From positions 248,001 through 312,000 of the forward strand of contig CAVRHV010000019.1 in the NCBI GenBank assembly GCA_963721075.1: a stretch of DNA of 64,000 nucleotides, read 5' to 3'. Below, piece by piece: positions 1-8,384 of this stretch. Under the pieces are notes generated by a model. That model saw only the letters and a list, made by a program, of their open reading frames with translations. It ran no database searches and had not been told where the DNA came from. This stretch comes from DATFVA01 sp963721075 (GTDB lineage Bacteria > Bacteroidota > Ignavibacteria > Ignavibacteriales > Ignavibacteriaceae). Numbering within the stretch: the first letter of the stretch is position 1; each line of letters begins with the position of its first letter. The translations under genes and the position numbers were made by a program.

Positions 1-1
1 A

Positions 2-1240
2 TTTATACTATCGGCTTTTTTTTCAGGTTCTGAAGTCGCTCTTTTTTCTATAGACAGAAGGAAGTTAAAAAACAACCTGTCAGGCAGCCCTCTTACGGGG
101 AGATACCTCCTGCTTTTGCTCGAACATCCCAGAAGATTACTTGTAACGATTCTTATAGGTAATACGGTTGTGAATGTGGCGGCTTCTATTTTAGCCGTGA
201 TGCTGACCCTTGAGGCTGCACTTCAGTTTAATTATCCCAGAGATCTTGCTTTAACTGTACAAATAGTTTTGTTGACTATATTGATTGTACTGTTCGGTGA
301 ATTGACTCCGAAAGTATGGGCCAACAAAAATCCTCTTACATTCTCACGTATCGTATGCATCCCTCTCTACTGGATAAATGTACTCCTTTATCCGGTTGCG
401 GAAACTTTGACAGAAATAATAAAATCATCAGTCTCCCGCATGCATTTCGATAAAGCGAAATCAGCAATTCTGCCTGAGGAACTGGCTGAACTGGCTAATT
501 TAAGTCATGAGAGGGGAACGATTATAGAAGAGGAACACGGATTAATCAGCAGTATAGTAAGTTTTCGTACTGTTGCTGTGCATGAGGTGATGACACCCAG
601 AGTTGATATGGTAGCCGTGTCATCGGATACGGACTTTAATGAATTATTGCAGATCATATCAAGTTCGGGACACAGCAGGCTGCCCCTTTATAGGAACGGA
701 CTCGATGATATCATCGGTATTGTTTATGCCAAGGATCTTTTACCCTATATTCAAAATGAGGCTCTGCGGAAGCAGTTTTCACTCGAGAAGATTGCAAGAA
801 AGGCCTTGTTTATTCCAAGAACAAAGCTGATAAGTACTCTTATGCAGGAGCTTCAGGAAAAGAAAATGCATATATCTATTGTGGTGGATGAGTATGGCGG
901 AACTGCAGGACTCATTACCCTTGAGGATATAATTGAAGAGATTATAGGTGAGATAAGGGATGAGTACGATAAAGAAGAGAATCCTGTGAACAAAATTGAT
1001 TCGCGCAGCTTTATGGTCCTGGGTAAATTGTCCATCGATGATCTTAATGAATTGTTGAATACAAATATTAAACCGGAAAATGAGGACTATGAAACAGTTG
1101 CCGGACTTGTACTGAATTATGCGGGACATATTCCAAAAGAAGGTTACTCATTTGAACTGGAAAACCATAAGTTTACAGTAAAAGAAGTCCTGAAGAAAAG
1201 GATAATGAAAGTCCTAATTGAAAAAGAATCCTCAGAATAG
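2..1240 (+). CDS. CNNM/CorC (HlyC) family membrane protein with CBS pair, 5' end cut by window edge
   Basis: The open frame runs in from the left edge, with the first whole codon at base 2, so the TTG at 116 is not the true start. The visible part has about 412 residues. It opens with the family signature SAFFSGSEVALFS, followed by hydrophobic segments of the DUF21/CNNM transmembrane domain (about residues 1-140 of the visible part). A CBS pair follows, starting near VMTPR (about 196) and ending near LEDIIEEIIGEI (about 308). A C-terminal CorC_HlyC domain occupies about 335-410. Family members are linked to divalent-cation (Mg2+/Co2+) homeostasis, and the Bacteroidota paralogue GldE belongs here too. 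No gld genes are nearby, so I do not call it gldE. A small membrane protein begins 5 bases after the stop. Confidence 0.9.
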   Translation, partial: FILSAFFSGSEVALFSIDRRKLKNNLSGSPLTGRYLLLLLEHPRRLLVTILIGNTVVNVAASILAVMLTLEAALQFNYPRDLALTVQIVLLTILIVLFGELTPKVWANKNPLTFSRIVCIPLYWINVLLYPVAETLTEIIKSSVSRMHFDKAKSAILPEELAELANLSHERGTIIEEEHGLISSIVSFRTVAVHEVMTPRVDMVAVSSDTDFNELLQIISSSGHSRLPLYRNGLDDIIGIVYAKDLLPYIQNEALRKQFSLEKIARKALFIPRTKLISTLMQELQEKKMHISIVVDEYGGTAGLITLEDIIEEIIGEIRDEYDKEENPVNKIDSRSFMVLGKLSIDDLNELLNTNIKPENEDYETVAGLVLNYAGHIPKEGYSFELENHKFTVKEVLKKRIMKVLIEKESSE

Positions 1241-1245
1241 CTGTA

Positions 1246-1626
1246 ATGAAATCTGGCTGTTTTTTAAAATCGATAATAGTTCTTACAATTATAGTTGCAG
1301 CTATTGCTTATATTATACAGCATAAATCGGATTGGATATTTAGCAGCGGGAAAAAAATATTCACTGAAGCTTTTATGAATGACTGGGATGAGGATTTCAA
1401 TTATGTTAAAGATACGCCTGAGAAAACTGAGTTGAAGGATTCCTTACAATCCTTTCTCGAAACTATGAAACTTCAGAATATACCGGCAGATACGGCTATA
1501 GATAAAATAGTTAAAATGGTGAAGGCTGCCGCTGCCGACAGTATTATTTCTGATAGTGAACTTCAAGTAATTTCCAATAATCTGAAATTAATAAAAAATG
1601 AAAGACCAGAGCAAAACAGAAATTAA
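1246..1626 (+). CDS. Small membrane-anchored protein, unknown function
   Basis: The frame encodes 126 residues starting with ATG. One hydrophobic segment (about residues 7-24, rich in I, V and A) sits just after a short basic N-terminus, so it is probably a single-pass inner-membrane protein. The remainder is charged and predicted helical, with a repeated hydrophobic/acidic pattern (DTAIDKIVKMV, DSIISDSELQVI). I recognise no family. It starts 5 bases after the CNNM gene and its last 29 bases overlap the MCE gene, so the three are probably cotranscribed. The overlap leaves open an earlier true end or a coupled start of the next gene. Confidence 0.6.
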   Translation: MKSGCFLKSIIVLTIIVAAIAYIIQHKSDWIFSSGKKIFTEAFMNDWDEDFNYVKDTPEKTELKDSLQSFLETMKLQNIPADTAIDKIVKMVKAAAADSIISDSELQVISNNLKLIKNERPEQNRN

Positions 1627-2512
1627 AGTTGGAATTATGGTAATTGCGGGCACGCTGCTTTTCTTATGGGTGCTCGGCTGGGCAAAGAATTTTTCTTTCT
1701 CCGCTAACGATAAATATCTGGAAATAAAATTTCCAACGGTTGCAGGACTGGAACTGGGAGACCCTGTAACTGTTAATGGTGTTCGAAAGGGCAGTGTAGA
1801 AGATTTCAAGATTGAATCTGAGGATGTTATCGTTAATGTTAAGCTCGACTCGGATGTCGATCTTAAAAAAGATGCGGAATTTAGTATATCAATGCTCGAT
1901 TTAATGGGAGGTAAAAAAATAAATATTTCCCCTGGTAATTCACCTGAAGAAATAGACTATGGTAAAGTGCAGCAGGGTCAGTTCAACGCTGACATACCCA
2001 GGGTTATGTCAATGCTTGGCAGCATGCAGGAAGATCTTAACGGAACGATAAAAGATGTGAGAGTTACACTTACTTCTCTGAATAATTATCTTACCGATCA
2101 GCAGCTTAATGAAAATATTAAGTCATCGATAGCAAATCTTAAAGATTTAACCCATAAGCTGAATACACTGATAGACCGCAATGGAGAGAATCTTAGTCAG
2201 ATTGCCTCGAACACCGTGGAACTTACTCAGGATGCGAAGGAACTTATTCACAATAATAAAGAATCAATTCAAAGTTCTATCTCCGGTCTTAATACGGTTA
2301 TCCAACGGTCTGATTCGCTTCTGTCAAAACTTAACAATCTTGCCGACGAGACAACCGCACGAAAGAATAATCTGGGAAAATTATTGTATGACGAGAACTT
2401 ATATAATGACCTTGCCGGAACGCTTAAAGATGTTAAAGAACTTACAAAGATTCTTACTGAACAATTAAAAGGTGAAGGAATCAACGTTGATGCAAATATC
2501 GATATATTTTAA
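1598..2512 (+). CDS. MCE-domain (MlaD-like) lipid-transport protein
   Basis: The product has 304 residues. A single N-terminal transmembrane segment (about 11-30) is followed by one MCE domain (about 37-115, with typical VAGLELGDPVTVNGVRKG and DLMGGKKI). A long helical, Asn/Leu-rich tail (about 130-290) follows, with repeated DLT, LN and LL heptad-like patterns. In MlaD/YebT/PqiB-type systems such proteins form hexameric rings in the envelope that move phospholipids between membranes. Partner genes mlaE (permease) and mlaF (ATPase) are not in the window. The ATG at 1598 lies inside the preceding gene and has no clear Shine-Dalgarno, which suggests coupling. The exact lipid role is inferred from the family. 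Confidence 0.85.
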   Translation: MKDQSKTEIKVGIMVIAGTLLFLWVLGWAKNFSFSANDKYLEIKFPTVAGLELGDPVTVNGVRKGSVEDFKIESEDVIVNVKLDSDVDLKKDAEFSISMLDLMGGKKINISPGNSPEEIDYGKVQQGQFNADIPRVMSMLGSMQEDLNGTIKDVRVTLTSLNNYLTDQQLNENIKSSIANLKDLTHKLNTLIDRNGENLSQIASNTVELTQDAKELIHNNKESIQSSISGLNTVIQRSDSLLSKLNNLADETTARKNNLGKLLYDENLYNDLAGTLKDVKELTKILTEQLKGEGINVDANIDIF

Positions 2513-2532
2513 ATTTTTCAGGAAATGACCAT

Positions 2533-2910
2533 ATGATATTAGGTGTTGGAATTGATATAATAGAAATAGACAGGATTAAACAAAGTGTCGACGATTATGG
2601 TGATCACTTTTTGAAAAAGGTTTTTACTAGCAGGGAACTCGAATATTGTTTAAGTAAAAGCAATAAATATCAGCATCTCGCCGCGCGGTTTGCCGCAAAG
2701 GAAGCTGTATATAAAGCTCTTGCCTCGGGCTGGCATGAAAATCTTACCTGGCAGAGCATTGAAATATCCAATGAACCAAACGGACTCCCGGTGGTAACCC
2801 TCCATGGTGAACTCAACCAATTCCTTAAAGAAAAAGAAAGTTTGAAGATTTCTATGAGCCATTCCAGGGATTATGTTGCCTGTGTGGCAATTATTTATAA
2901 AAACCTCTGA
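2533..2910 (+). CDS. acpS: Holo-[acyl-carrier-protein] synthase
   Basis: This is a 125-residue protein of normal AcpS length. It transfers the 4'-phosphopantetheine of CoA to apo-ACP in fatty-acid synthesis. The Mg2+-binding motifs are intact: GVGIDIIEIDRI at the N-terminus (Asp 8) and RFAAKEAVYKAL near residue 55 (the Glu after AAK). The C-terminal SMSHSRDYVACVA strand is also present. It follows the MCE gene by about 20 bases on the same strand. The ATG at 2533 is the only good start, and an AGGAAATG-like purine stretch lies upstream. Confidence 0.95.
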   Translation: MILGVGIDIIEIDRIKQSVDDYGDHFLKKVFTSRELEYCLSKSNKYQHLAARFAAKEAVYKALASGWHENLTWQSIEISNEPNGLPVVTLHGELNQFLKEKESLKISMSHSRDYVACVAIIYKNL

Positions 2911-2987
2911 TAAGACCCCTCAAAAAAATATCTCCTTTATGAATTGAATTATTATCAGGGTAAATATAATTTTACACGGTAATTATT

Positions 2988-3203
2988 TTGTTATTTTCAG
3001 GCCGGGTACAATTGAGAAGAAAAAAGTTTGAAATATTTAGTTATACAGCCATCGGAATAGTATTTATATTATTGATTCTGATGCTCACAAAAACAATCCC
3101 TGTAGAATGGTATTACTATGTCCTTGGTTTTAGTATCCTTCTTTTGTTAATAAGACTAATATTCCGGATATACTTTGCCGTACAGGATAGAAAAAATAAC
3201 TAG
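2988..3203 (+). CDS. Small two-helix membrane protein, unknown
   Basis: The frame encodes 71 residues with no ATG. It must start at TTG 2988 or, more plausibly, TTG 3012, giving a protein that begins with the basic stretch RRKKFEIF. Two strongly hydrophobic segments (IGIVFILLILMLT and YYYVLGFSILLLLIRLIF) are separated by a short polar turn, and the C-terminus is basic. No family is recognised. It lies between acpS and the HNH nuclease, and its TAG stop overlaps an AGGAGG that probably serves the next gene. Confidence 0.5.
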   Translation: MLFSGRVQLRRKKFEIFSYTAIGIVFILLILMLTKTIPVEWYYYVLGFSILLLLIRLIFRIYFAVQDRKNN

Positions 3204-3207
3204 GAGG

Positions 3208-3746
3208 ATGTCTTCGAATCCGGTAAGCATACAAACGGGAAGCTTAATGCAAAGGTTCTTATATTAAATCAAAGTTATGAACCGGTCACCATTTGTAATA
3301 TTAAAAAAGCCATCATTCTCATTTATATGGGAAAAGCCGAACTGGTGCTTGATGACAAACGCAAATCTCTGCACTCTGTAACACAATTATTCCCCTGGCC
3401 CAGCGTTATACGGCTCAGCCGCTATATTAATGTACCATATAAAAAGGTTGTGCTCACAAGAAAAAATATTTTGAGAAGAGACTCTTATAAATGTTCTTAT
3501 TGTGGACGTGGGGATCTGCCTTTAACTATTGATCATGTAATTCCAAGAGCAAGGGGCGGTACAGACTCCTGGGAAAATCTTGTCTGTGCCTGTACCATTT
3601 GCAACAATAAGAAAGGCGACCGTACACCTGAGGAAGCCAATATGAGTCTGGCAGGAAAACCATTCAAACCAAGCCATATTATGTTCATAAAACATGTGGT
3701 GGGGAAACTTGACGAAAATTGGAAGCCCTATCTCTATCTCTCCTGA
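3208..3746 (+). CDS. HNH endonuclease family protein, start region disturbed
   Basis: The HNH core is intact: CSYCG, then LTIDHVIPRARGGTDSWENLV, then CTICNNKKGDRTPEEA, with the zinc-binding CxxC pairs and the catalytic DH and N. The family normally begins about 40 residues before the first in-frame ATG (3327), with a conserved VLILNQSYEPVTICNIKKAI stretch. That stretch is present here in frame from about 3243. No ATG, GTG or TTG exists in that frame after the TAG at 3201. An ATG at 3208 directly after AGGAGG is in another frame, so a one-base loss between about 3208 and 3225 is likely. Members are widespread chromosomal nucleases of unclear role. trpS follows 78 bases later. Confidence 0.75.
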
Positions 3747-3824
3747 TGCCATAATAAATAATAGGTTTATTTCCGTCAATATTGTTATTTTTAGCGGCAT
3801 AATTCCAAAAAATATCCTTAAATA

Positions 3825-4805
3825 ATGCAGAAAAAACGAATACTTAGCGGAATGCGCCCAACCGGAAGGCTTCATATAGGACACTATGTGGGAGCATTGG
3901 AAAATTGGGTTAAACTGCAGGATGAGTACCAGAACTTTCATCTTATAGCAGATTATCACGTCTTGACCACAAACCTAGATACCACAAATATTTACGAGAA
4001 TTCAATCGAAATGCTGATAGACTGGCTTGCCTCAGGACTTGATCCGGTTAAAAGCCCAATCTTCAGACAGTCCCGCATAAAAGAACATACCGAATTAAAT
4101 CTGATTTTCAGTATGCTTATTACTGTTAACCGGCTCGAAAGAAATCCTACTGTAAAGGAACAGGCACGTGACTTGAAAATCGATACTGTAATATTCGGGC
4201 ATCTGGGATACCCGGTTCTTCAGGCTGCAGATATTCTTCTTTACAAAGGAAATTTTGTCCCGGTAGGTGAGGACCAGGTTCCGCATGTCGAAATCTCCAG
4301 GGAAATTGCCAGAAAATTTAATAACCAGTATGGAGAGGTATTCCCTGAACCGGAACCTTTACTAACAAAATTTGCAAGACTGCCCGGAATCGATGGTAAT
4401 GCCAAGATGAGTAAATCACTTGGGAATAGTATCCTACTCTCAGATGATCCTGACACTATAAAAGCAAAAATGAGAAAAGCCGTAACAGACCCCCAGAAAA
4501 TCAGAAAGGGAGATCCCGGAAATCCCGAAATATGTCTTGTCTTTGCCTATCATAAAAAGTTCAATCCTGATGAAGTACCCGAAATTGAAGCCGGATGCCG
4601 TTCCGGAGCTCTGGGCTGTTTTGATTGTAAAATGAATTGTGCATCTAAAATATCGGAGTTTTTTGAACCTGTCAGGGAAAAGAGAAAATACTTCGAAAAT
4701 CATCCTGATGAGGTAATAGATATTCTTAAAGATGGCGAGGCACGGGGTAAAGAAATTGCGCATCAGACTATGCAGGAAGTACACGAAAAAATGAAACTGG
4801 GTTAG
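3825..4805 (+). CDS. trpS: Tryptophan--tRNA ligase
   Basis: This 326-residue class I aminoacyl-tRNA synthetase is of the usual bacterial length. The ATP-binding HIGH-type motif is TGRLHIGHYVGALENW near the N-terminus, and the KMSKS loop is AKMSKSLGNS near residue 195. The tryptophan-pocket sequence LQAADILLYKG and the PVGEDQVPHVE segment are also present. A cysteine cluster (GCFDCKMNC) lies near residue 265, as in many members. It charges tRNA-Trp in the cytoplasm. scpA begins only 3 bases after its stop. Confidence 0.96.
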   Translation: MQKKRILSGMRPTGRLHIGHYVGALENWVKLQDEYQNFHLIADYHVLTTNLDTTNIYENSIEMLIDWLASGLDPVKSPIFRQSRIKEHTELNLIFSMLITVNRLERNPTVKEQARDLKIDTVIFGHLGYPVLQAADILLYKGNFVPVGEDQVPHVEISREIARKFNNQYGEVFPEPEPLLTKFARLPGIDGNAKMSKSLGNSILLSDDPDTIKAKMRKAVTDPQKIRKGDPGNPEICLVFAYHKKFNPDEVPEIEAGCRSGALGCFDCKMNCASKISEFFEPVREKRKYFENHPDEVIDILKDGEARGKEIAHQTMQEVHEKMKLG

Positions 4806-4808
4806 AGC

Positions 4809-5520
4809 TTGTATAAGATTAAACTCGATCATTTTGAAGGTCCGCTCGATTTACTTCTCTTTTTTATTAAGAAGAGATGAATTGAATATCTACGATATTC
4901 CTATTTCCAGAATCACTAAAGAGTTCCTTGATTATGTCAATCTGATAAGAAGTCTCGACCTGGAGGTTGCCGGCGACTTTATTCTGATGGCATCTACTTT
5001 AATGCATATTAAGGTTAGAATGCTGCTGCCTCGTGAGATTGATGAAAAAGGGGAGGAAATTGACCCTCGGGCCGAGCTGGTTCAGGCTCTTCTTGAATAT
5101 AAACGTTATAAAGAAATGGCCGAAGAACTATCTTTGCTCGAATCGGAACAGAGAAAATTGAACTTCCGCGGTAATTACTCAGCTGATGAAAAAGAAGCTC
5201 CACCTGAATATGATATCCTGTTAAAGAATATTACAATTTACGACCTGACCAGAGCATTTAAAAAAGTTATAGATGGGCTGAAAGAGGTACCTGTTCATAA
5301 TGTAGTTAAGGTTAATGTTACTATAGATCAGCAGATTCAGTATATTTTGGATAAGCTTGCAGAATCCGGAGAACTGCATTTTCTATCGCTGGTAGAAGGC
5401 ATGAAAGATAAGATAAGAGTTGTGGTAACTTTTATTGCACTTCTGGAAATGACTAAATCAGGTACTATTGGGATTAAAGAATCAACCGAATTCAATGACT
5501 TTGTATTGGTAAAGATCTGA
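4809..5520 (+). CDS. scpA: Segregation and condensation protein A, one frameshift
   Basis: ScpA is the kleisin subunit that joins SMC and ScpB for chromosome condensation. The true N-terminus reads from TTG 4809 as a typical ScpA start (YKIKLDHFEGPLDLLLFF). It then breaks near 4870-4877, where one extra base turns a KKDELNI-type sequence into a premature TGA. From there the next frame continues with DELNIYDIPISRITKEFL and runs to the stop at 5520. An apparent ATG-like start at 4834 in that frame gives a non-family N-terminus and should be ignored. The C-terminal winged-helix region (LHFLSLVEGMKDKIRVVVTFIALLEM) is intact. It sits 3 bases after trpS and 1 base before scpB, a typical arrangement. 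Confidence 0.9.
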
Positions 5521-5521
5521 T

Positions 5522-6175
5522 ATGGAACAAATTTATAACTCTGTAATTGAGGCGCTGATATTCTCTTCCGACGAACCACTAAGTGCAGGAGAAATAATCC
5601 GTGCAATTAAGGGTATTGACGGCGATGAAATTCAGATTACACAGAGCGATGTAGAAAATTGTGTTGCTGATCTGAATAATAAATATGAATCCGTTAATCT
5701 GGCTTTCAGGATTGTGTCAATTGCTAACGGTTTTTTGTTTGCAAGTTCAAAAGAATACGCAAAGTATATCGGGTTTATGTCATCTGAAAAAAGTAAACGC
5801 CGTCTCAGTCAGGCAGCGCTTGAAACTCTTGCCATTATTGCATATAAGCAGCCCATAACTAAACCCGAACTGGAAACAATCAGGGGAGTAAATTCCGATT
5901 ACATCCTGAATACTTTACTCGAAAAAAAATTGATTACAATCATGGGCCGTGCTGAGAGTATCGGCAGACCCCTGCTTTATGTAACAACTGATGAATTTCT
6001 AAAATATTTTGCACTCAATAAAATTACTGACCTGCCTAAACCCAGAGAGATCGATGAAATAATGCAGGATGAGGATTTCATTGAACAGAAAAGAAAAATT
6101 ATGATGAATATGCTGGAAGAATCAGCTGAAAATGAATTGCAGAAAAATGAGTCGGAAAATGATGAGACTGAATAA
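5522..6175 (+). CDS. scpB: Segregation and condensation protein B
   Basis: The product has 217 residues with the two winged-helix domains of ScpB. The diagnostic block is LSQAALETLAIIAYKQPITKPELETIRGVNSDYILNTLL, seen here in pieces around residues 95-135, followed by GRAESIGRPLLYVTTDEFL. It binds ScpA in the SMC complex. The start ATG lies 1 base after the scpA stop. The acidic C-terminal tail overlaps the start region of the pseudouridine synthase, so scpA, scpB and the synthase form one operon. Confidence 0.95.
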   Translation: MEQIYNSVIEALIFSSDEPLSAGEIIRAIKGIDGDEIQITQSDVENCVADLNNKYESVNLAFRIVSIANGFLFASSKEYAKYIGFMSSEKSKRRLSQAALETLAIIAYKQPITKPELETIRGVNSDYILNTLLEKKLITIMGRAESIGRPLLYVTTDEFLKYFALNKITDLPKPREIDEIMQDEDFIEQKRKIMMNMLEESAENELQKNESENDETE

Positions 6176-6866
6176 ATTTATTGCCGGAACCGGAATTACT
6201 TCAAGGCGCAAGGCTGAAGAATTAATATTACAGGGAAGGATAACGGTTAATGCCAGAACAGTTACCGATCTCGCGTATAAAGTTGAACCCGGTAAAGATG
6301 AAATCTTGCTTGACGGAGAAAAGATAGCGGTCAGAAAACATTTATATTACCTCCTTAATAAGCCGGCAGGTGTTGTTACTACAACCAGTGATGAAAAAAA
6401 CAGGAAAACAGTTGTAGACCTGATCAAAACAAATGAGAGGATATATCCGGTAGGCCGGCTGGATTACGATACAACCGGTGTACTTATTCTGACAAATGAC
6501 GGTGATTTTTCTCAGCTGCTTACCCATCCTGGTAATAAAGTACCAAGGGAATATGAAGTTAAACTGGACAGACCTTTACAGGCTGATGACAGGGAAAAAC
6601 TTCTTAAAGGCATCTTTCTTAAAGGTTCAAAAGGAAAATTTATCAGGATTAGTGCTGTTAACAGGAACAACTTTTCCAATGTCAGGGTGACCGCTGTAGA
6701 GGGAAGGAATCATTTTGTGAAAAATATGTTTGGAACGTTAGGATATAAGGTTTTGGCATTGGACCGTATCAGCTTTGCTGGTATCAAGGCAGATATAAAT
6801 AACGGTAAATACCGGAAATTAACAGATGCAGAAATTAGATCAGTAACAGAGAAATATGGCAATTAG
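6159..6866 (+). CDS. RluB/RsuA-type rRNA pseudouridine synthase
   Basis: This is a family 16S/23S rRNA pseudouridine synthase. An S4 RNA-binding domain (RLNKFIAGTGITSRRKAEELI, seen over the first 60 residues) precedes the catalytic domain. The catalytic Asp lies in the motif PVGRLDYDTTGVLILTNDG near residue 100, and LLNKPAGVVTT is the usual preceding strand. An upstream ATG at 6132 is possible, but the family starts at the double ATG 6159/6162 (MMRLNKF), inside the end of scpB. RluB (23S U2605) is the most likely subtype, but RluE/RluF or RsuA cannot be excluded from sequence alone. The gene overlaps the PBP4 gene by 11 bases. Confidence 0.9.
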   Translation: MMRLNKFIAGTGITSRRKAEELILQGRITVNARTVTDLAYKVEPGKDEILLDGEKIAVRKHLYYLLNKPAGVVTTTSDEKNRKTVVDLIKTNERIYPVGRLDYDTTGVLILTNDGDFSQLLTHPGNKVPREYEVKLDRPLQADDREKLLKGIFLKGSKGKFIRISAVNRNNFSNVRVTAVEGRNHFVKNMFGTLGYKVLALDRISFAGIKADINNGKYRKLTDAEIRSVTEKYGN

Positions 6867-8349
6867 ATTTATTATACTCGCCGCACTGGTTTTTATACTC
6901 GGCTCCCTGACTTACACCCAGGAGATACACCAGGATACCATTCCGAAGTATTCTTTTTCAACAATACCTGAATTCTGGCGGGATATGGATGATTTATTCA
7001 ATGACCCGAATTTTAGCAATGCACAATGGGGTGTTGTAATTCAGTCACTGGAAACAGGTGAATATTTCTATAAAAGGAATGAGAACAAGCTCTTTGTCCC
7101 CGCTTCTGACCTGAAACTTTTTACTACCGCAGCAGGATTATTCCTCCTTGGTCCAGAGTATAGGTTTTCAACGAACATTTATATGAACGGAAATATTGAC
7201 GGATCGGTTCTGGACGGCGATCTTGTAATTGAGGGACAGGGTGATCCTACGATATCAGGAAGATTTTATAACAACAACATGTTTAAGGTTTATGAAGACT
7301 GGGCTGATTCTCTTGCGGCTATGGGAATAGATGAGATAACCGGCAACATTGTCGGTTATGATGATGATTTTGATAACAAACCTTTTGGCAAAGGTTGGCC
7401 CTGGGATCTTGAAAGCTACTGGTTCGAAGCGCCTTCCAGTGCCATCTCATTTAATGATAATGTTGTTAATATAAATATTACAACCGACTCAAATAGAGCA
7501 GTAATAACGATGATTCCTGATGTTAATTATATTGTTATTAACAACAACATTCAGGTAGTGGATGGAGATTCAGCCAGTAATATAGACGTATACAGAGAAA
7601 GAGGAACTAATCTGGTGGATGTATTCGGTACCCTACACCAGGGAGACTCGGTACAGACATTTGTTACCGTGAATAACCCGACCCAGTATGCCATGATCGT
7701 ACTTAAAAAAGTACTTGGAGAAAAAGGTATCCGGGTGAAAGGATATCCGATAGATATAGATGCCGCAGCAGGACCTATTTCACTTAACCTGATTAAAAAA
7801 ATGTTTACCTGGTATTCTCCGCCCTTTAAGGAAATCATTAAGGTTATCAATAAGAATAGTGAGAATTTTTTTGCTGAACAGCTTATCAAAACCATTGGGT
7901 TTGAAGAAAAGGATTTTGGAAGCATAGATAATGGTGTAGAGGCTATGCATGACGTGATTCAGGATATGGGAATAAATCCTGACAATATGATTATTGCGGA
8001 TGGAAGTGGACTTTCAAGACTTAATCTTGTAACCCCAAAACAGTTTGTTACTCTTCTGAGTTACATGTATAAAAGCAGGTATTTTATTCCATTTTTTAAT
8101 TCTTTACCAATTGCAGGGGTTGATGGAACCCTTGGTAAGAGAATGAAGAATACAAAAGCCGCTAATAAGGTAAGAGCCAAAACCGGCTACCTGGATGCAG
8201 TTAGAAGTCTTTCCGGATATGCATTTACCGGCGACAATGAGCCTGTTGCTTTTTCAATAATTGCGAATAATTTCCTTGTCCCCTATAAATTGGTTGATAA
8301 CCTGCAGGACCTTGTTTGTATCAGGCTTGCTAATTTCAGAAGAAAATAA
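6856..8349 (+). CDS. dacB: D-alanyl-D-alanine carboxypeptidase/endopeptidase (PBP4, family S13)
   Basis: The product has 497 residues with an N-terminal signal peptide (FIILAALVFILGSLTYTQ), so it acts in the periplasm on peptidoglycan cross-links. The penicillin-binding motifs are present: SxxK as PASDLKLFTTA near residue 82, SxN as NSENFFAEQL near residue 335, and KTG as AKTGYLDAVRSLSGY near residue 440. The large insertion between SxxK and SxN is typical of S13 enzymes. Its start overlaps the pseudouridine synthase gene by 11 bases. lysS follows after a 35-base gap with its own Shine-Dalgarno. Confidence 0.9.
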   Translation: MAIRFIILAALVFILGSLTYTQEIHQDTIPKYSFSTIPEFWRDMDDLFNDPNFSNAQWGVVIQSLETGEYFYKRNENKLFVPASDLKLFTTAAGLFLLGPEYRFSTNIYMNGNIDGSVLDGDLVIEGQGDPTISGRFYNNNMFKVYEDWADSLAAMGIDEITGNIVGYDDDFDNKPFGKGWPWDLESYWFEAPSSAISFNDNVVNINITTDSNRAVITMIPDVNYIVINNNIQVVDGDSASNIDVYRERGTNLVDVFGTLHQGDSVQTFVTVNNPTQYAMIVLKKVLGEKGIRVKGYPIDIDAAAGPISLNLIKKMFTWYSPPFKEIIKVINKNSENFFAEQLIKTIGFEEKDFGSIDNGVEAMHDVIQDMGINPDNMIIADGSGLSRLNLVTPKQFVTLLSYMYKSRYFIPFFNSLPIAGVDGTLGKRMKNTKAANKVRAKTGYLDAVRSLSGYAFTGDNEPVAFSIIANNFLVPYKLVDNLQDLVCIRLANFRRK

Positions 8350-8384
8350 AAATTTTATTAAATAATATTGGTTCAGGAGGAATA

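Noticed and set aside
4834..4870. Alternative start of scpA
   Set aside because: N-terminus in this frame is unlike any ScpA; the correct one is in the other frame from 4809.
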